Of a DNA stretch of 64,000 bases, positions 63,758 to 64,000 are shown piece by piece (within the stretch, counting starts at the first letter, position 1; every line of letters starts with the position of its first letter). The position numbers were made by a program, and so were the translations under genes. The DNA is from an uncultured bacterium. GTDB taxonomy: Bacteria > Actinomycetota > Coriobacteriia > Coriobacteriales > Eggerthellaceae. The stretch lies in NCBI GenBank assembly GCA_905214325.1, contig CAJMLT010000002.1, forward strand, positions 27,914-91,913. Direction: 5' to 3'. The notes beneath the pieces are model-generated. The model was not told the DNA's origin, searched no databases, and saw nothing but the letters and a program-made list of their open reading frames with translations.

Positions 63758-63790
63758 GAAAAGAGCCCATGATGGGCTCTTTTCTTTCTT
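63758..63790. terminator. Bidirectional terminator between holA and the next gene
   Basis: GAAAAGAGCCCAT pairs with ATGGGCTCTTTTC (63758-63770 with 63772-63784), an almost perfect palindrome with A runs on one side and T runs on the other. It can end transcription from holA and from the opposite-strand gene. The 63634-63757 stretch before it shows nothing clear. Confidence 0.9.
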
Positions 63791-63828
63791 GATATGCGAA
63801 TGAACCCGAGTCGGATTCAGGAAAAAGC

Positions 63829-64000
63829 TTATTCGGCGGCTTCTTCGTCGGTAGCTGCTTCTGCTGCGGCTTCTTCGGCTGCGGCAGCGGCTTCAGCCTC
63901 GGCCTTTTTCTTCTCAGCGGCTTTCTGGGCCTTCTGGGTAGCACTGCGACGCTTATCCTTTTCCTTGGCGGCAGTAGCCATGGCTTCTTTGCGTGCGGCT
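63829..64000 (-). CDS. C-terminal part of an Ala/Glu/Lys-rich protein
   Basis: The minus-strand frame ending at TAA 63829-63831 runs off the right edge with 56 residues. It contains AARKEAMATAAKEKDKRRSA, then Lys/Gln and long Ala/Glu stretches ending TDEEAAE. Such tails are seen on ribosomal or nucleoid proteins. rpsT is often near holA, but the tail does not match S20 as I know it, so no name is given. It is convergent with holA across the terminator. Confidence 0.5.
   Translation of the reverse strand, partial: AARKEAMATAAKEKDKRRSATQKAQKAAEKKKAEAEAAAAAEEAAAEAATDEEAAE

Noticed and set aside
1..64000. Mobile elements, CRISPR arrays, tRNA or rRNA genes
   Set aside because: No transposase, integrase, direct repeats with spacers, cloverleaf in gaps or rRNA-like stretch was seen; the gaps are short and accounted for.

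Overview
The window is one compact stretch of bacterial chromosome that looks like an actinomycete of the class Coriobacteriia (Eggerthellaceae/Atopobiaceae-like). Evidence for this: an actinobacterial-type integration host factor (mIHF) lies upstream of gmk and rpoZ; GTG and TTG starts are frequent, with strong AGGAGG-type ribosome sites; the mltG-yqeG-aro-pepP-efp order fits; and the gene set suits a mainly anaerobic, low-oxygen lifestyle (cytochrome bd, K+-type membrane pyrophosphatase, a split biotin carboxylase/carboxyltransferase). The genus cannot be settled from the sequence alone. I see no tRNA, rRNA, CRISPR array, insertion sequence, integrase or prophage gene. This is core chromosome, so the unusual material is divergent paralogues, regulatory leaders and a few unassigned membrane genes rather than a mobile island.

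Layout. 1-7840: the end of ruvX, mltG, a YqeG-type phosphatase, a degenerate AroE-like protein, then aroC-aroK-aroB-aroQ, pepP and efp. 7902-14240: a carboxyltransferase fused to a biotin carrier, its biotin carboxylase, an Asp23 protein, nusB, xseB and dxs. 14248-19230: a lone acetyltransferase, amtB-glnB and, on the opposite strand, cydAB. 19435-25113: leuA, a zinc-ribbon membrane protein, and a three-gene unit made of a membrane EAL phosphodiesterase plus two unassigned envelope proteins. 25208-35699: the translation/transcription operon rimP-nusA-ylxR-infB-rbfA-nrnA-truB-ribF, followed by hppA. 35712-39844 (minus strand): an LpdD-like chaperone, UbiD, UbiX, an AroE-like protein and a TauE/SafE permease. 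40004-46188: a small membrane protein, dnaG, then def-fmt-rsmB and glpX. 46273-56843: the pyrimidine operon with a PyrR-type leader, pyrR-pyrB-pyrC-carA-carB-pyrK-pyrD-pyrF and a degenerate PyrE-like gene. 57086-64000: mihF-gmk-rpoZ-thiI, comEA-comEC-holA and the end of an Ala/Glu-rich protein on the minus strand.

How the genes work together. The aro genes supply chorismate, the pyr genes UMP, and dxs isoprenoid precursors. The split biotin enzyme and GlpX suggest anaplerosis and gluconeogenesis. AmtB-GlnB handles ammonium. ComEA-ComEC indicates a DNA-uptake channel. The UbiD cluster looks like a complete prenyl-FMN decarboxylation unit whose substrate is unknown.

The most interesting theme is that normally conserved housekeeping families here carry lost ligand-binding loops. 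Two AroE-like proteins both lack the usual nucleotide loop, and the PyrE-like protein lacks the PRPP loop, yet each sits in an otherwise intact operon. Also notable are a Cys/His metal-binding-like tail on NusA, the carboxyltransferase-carrier fusion, and the EAL/envelope unit. All function calls come from reading motifs and gene context; no database search was run.
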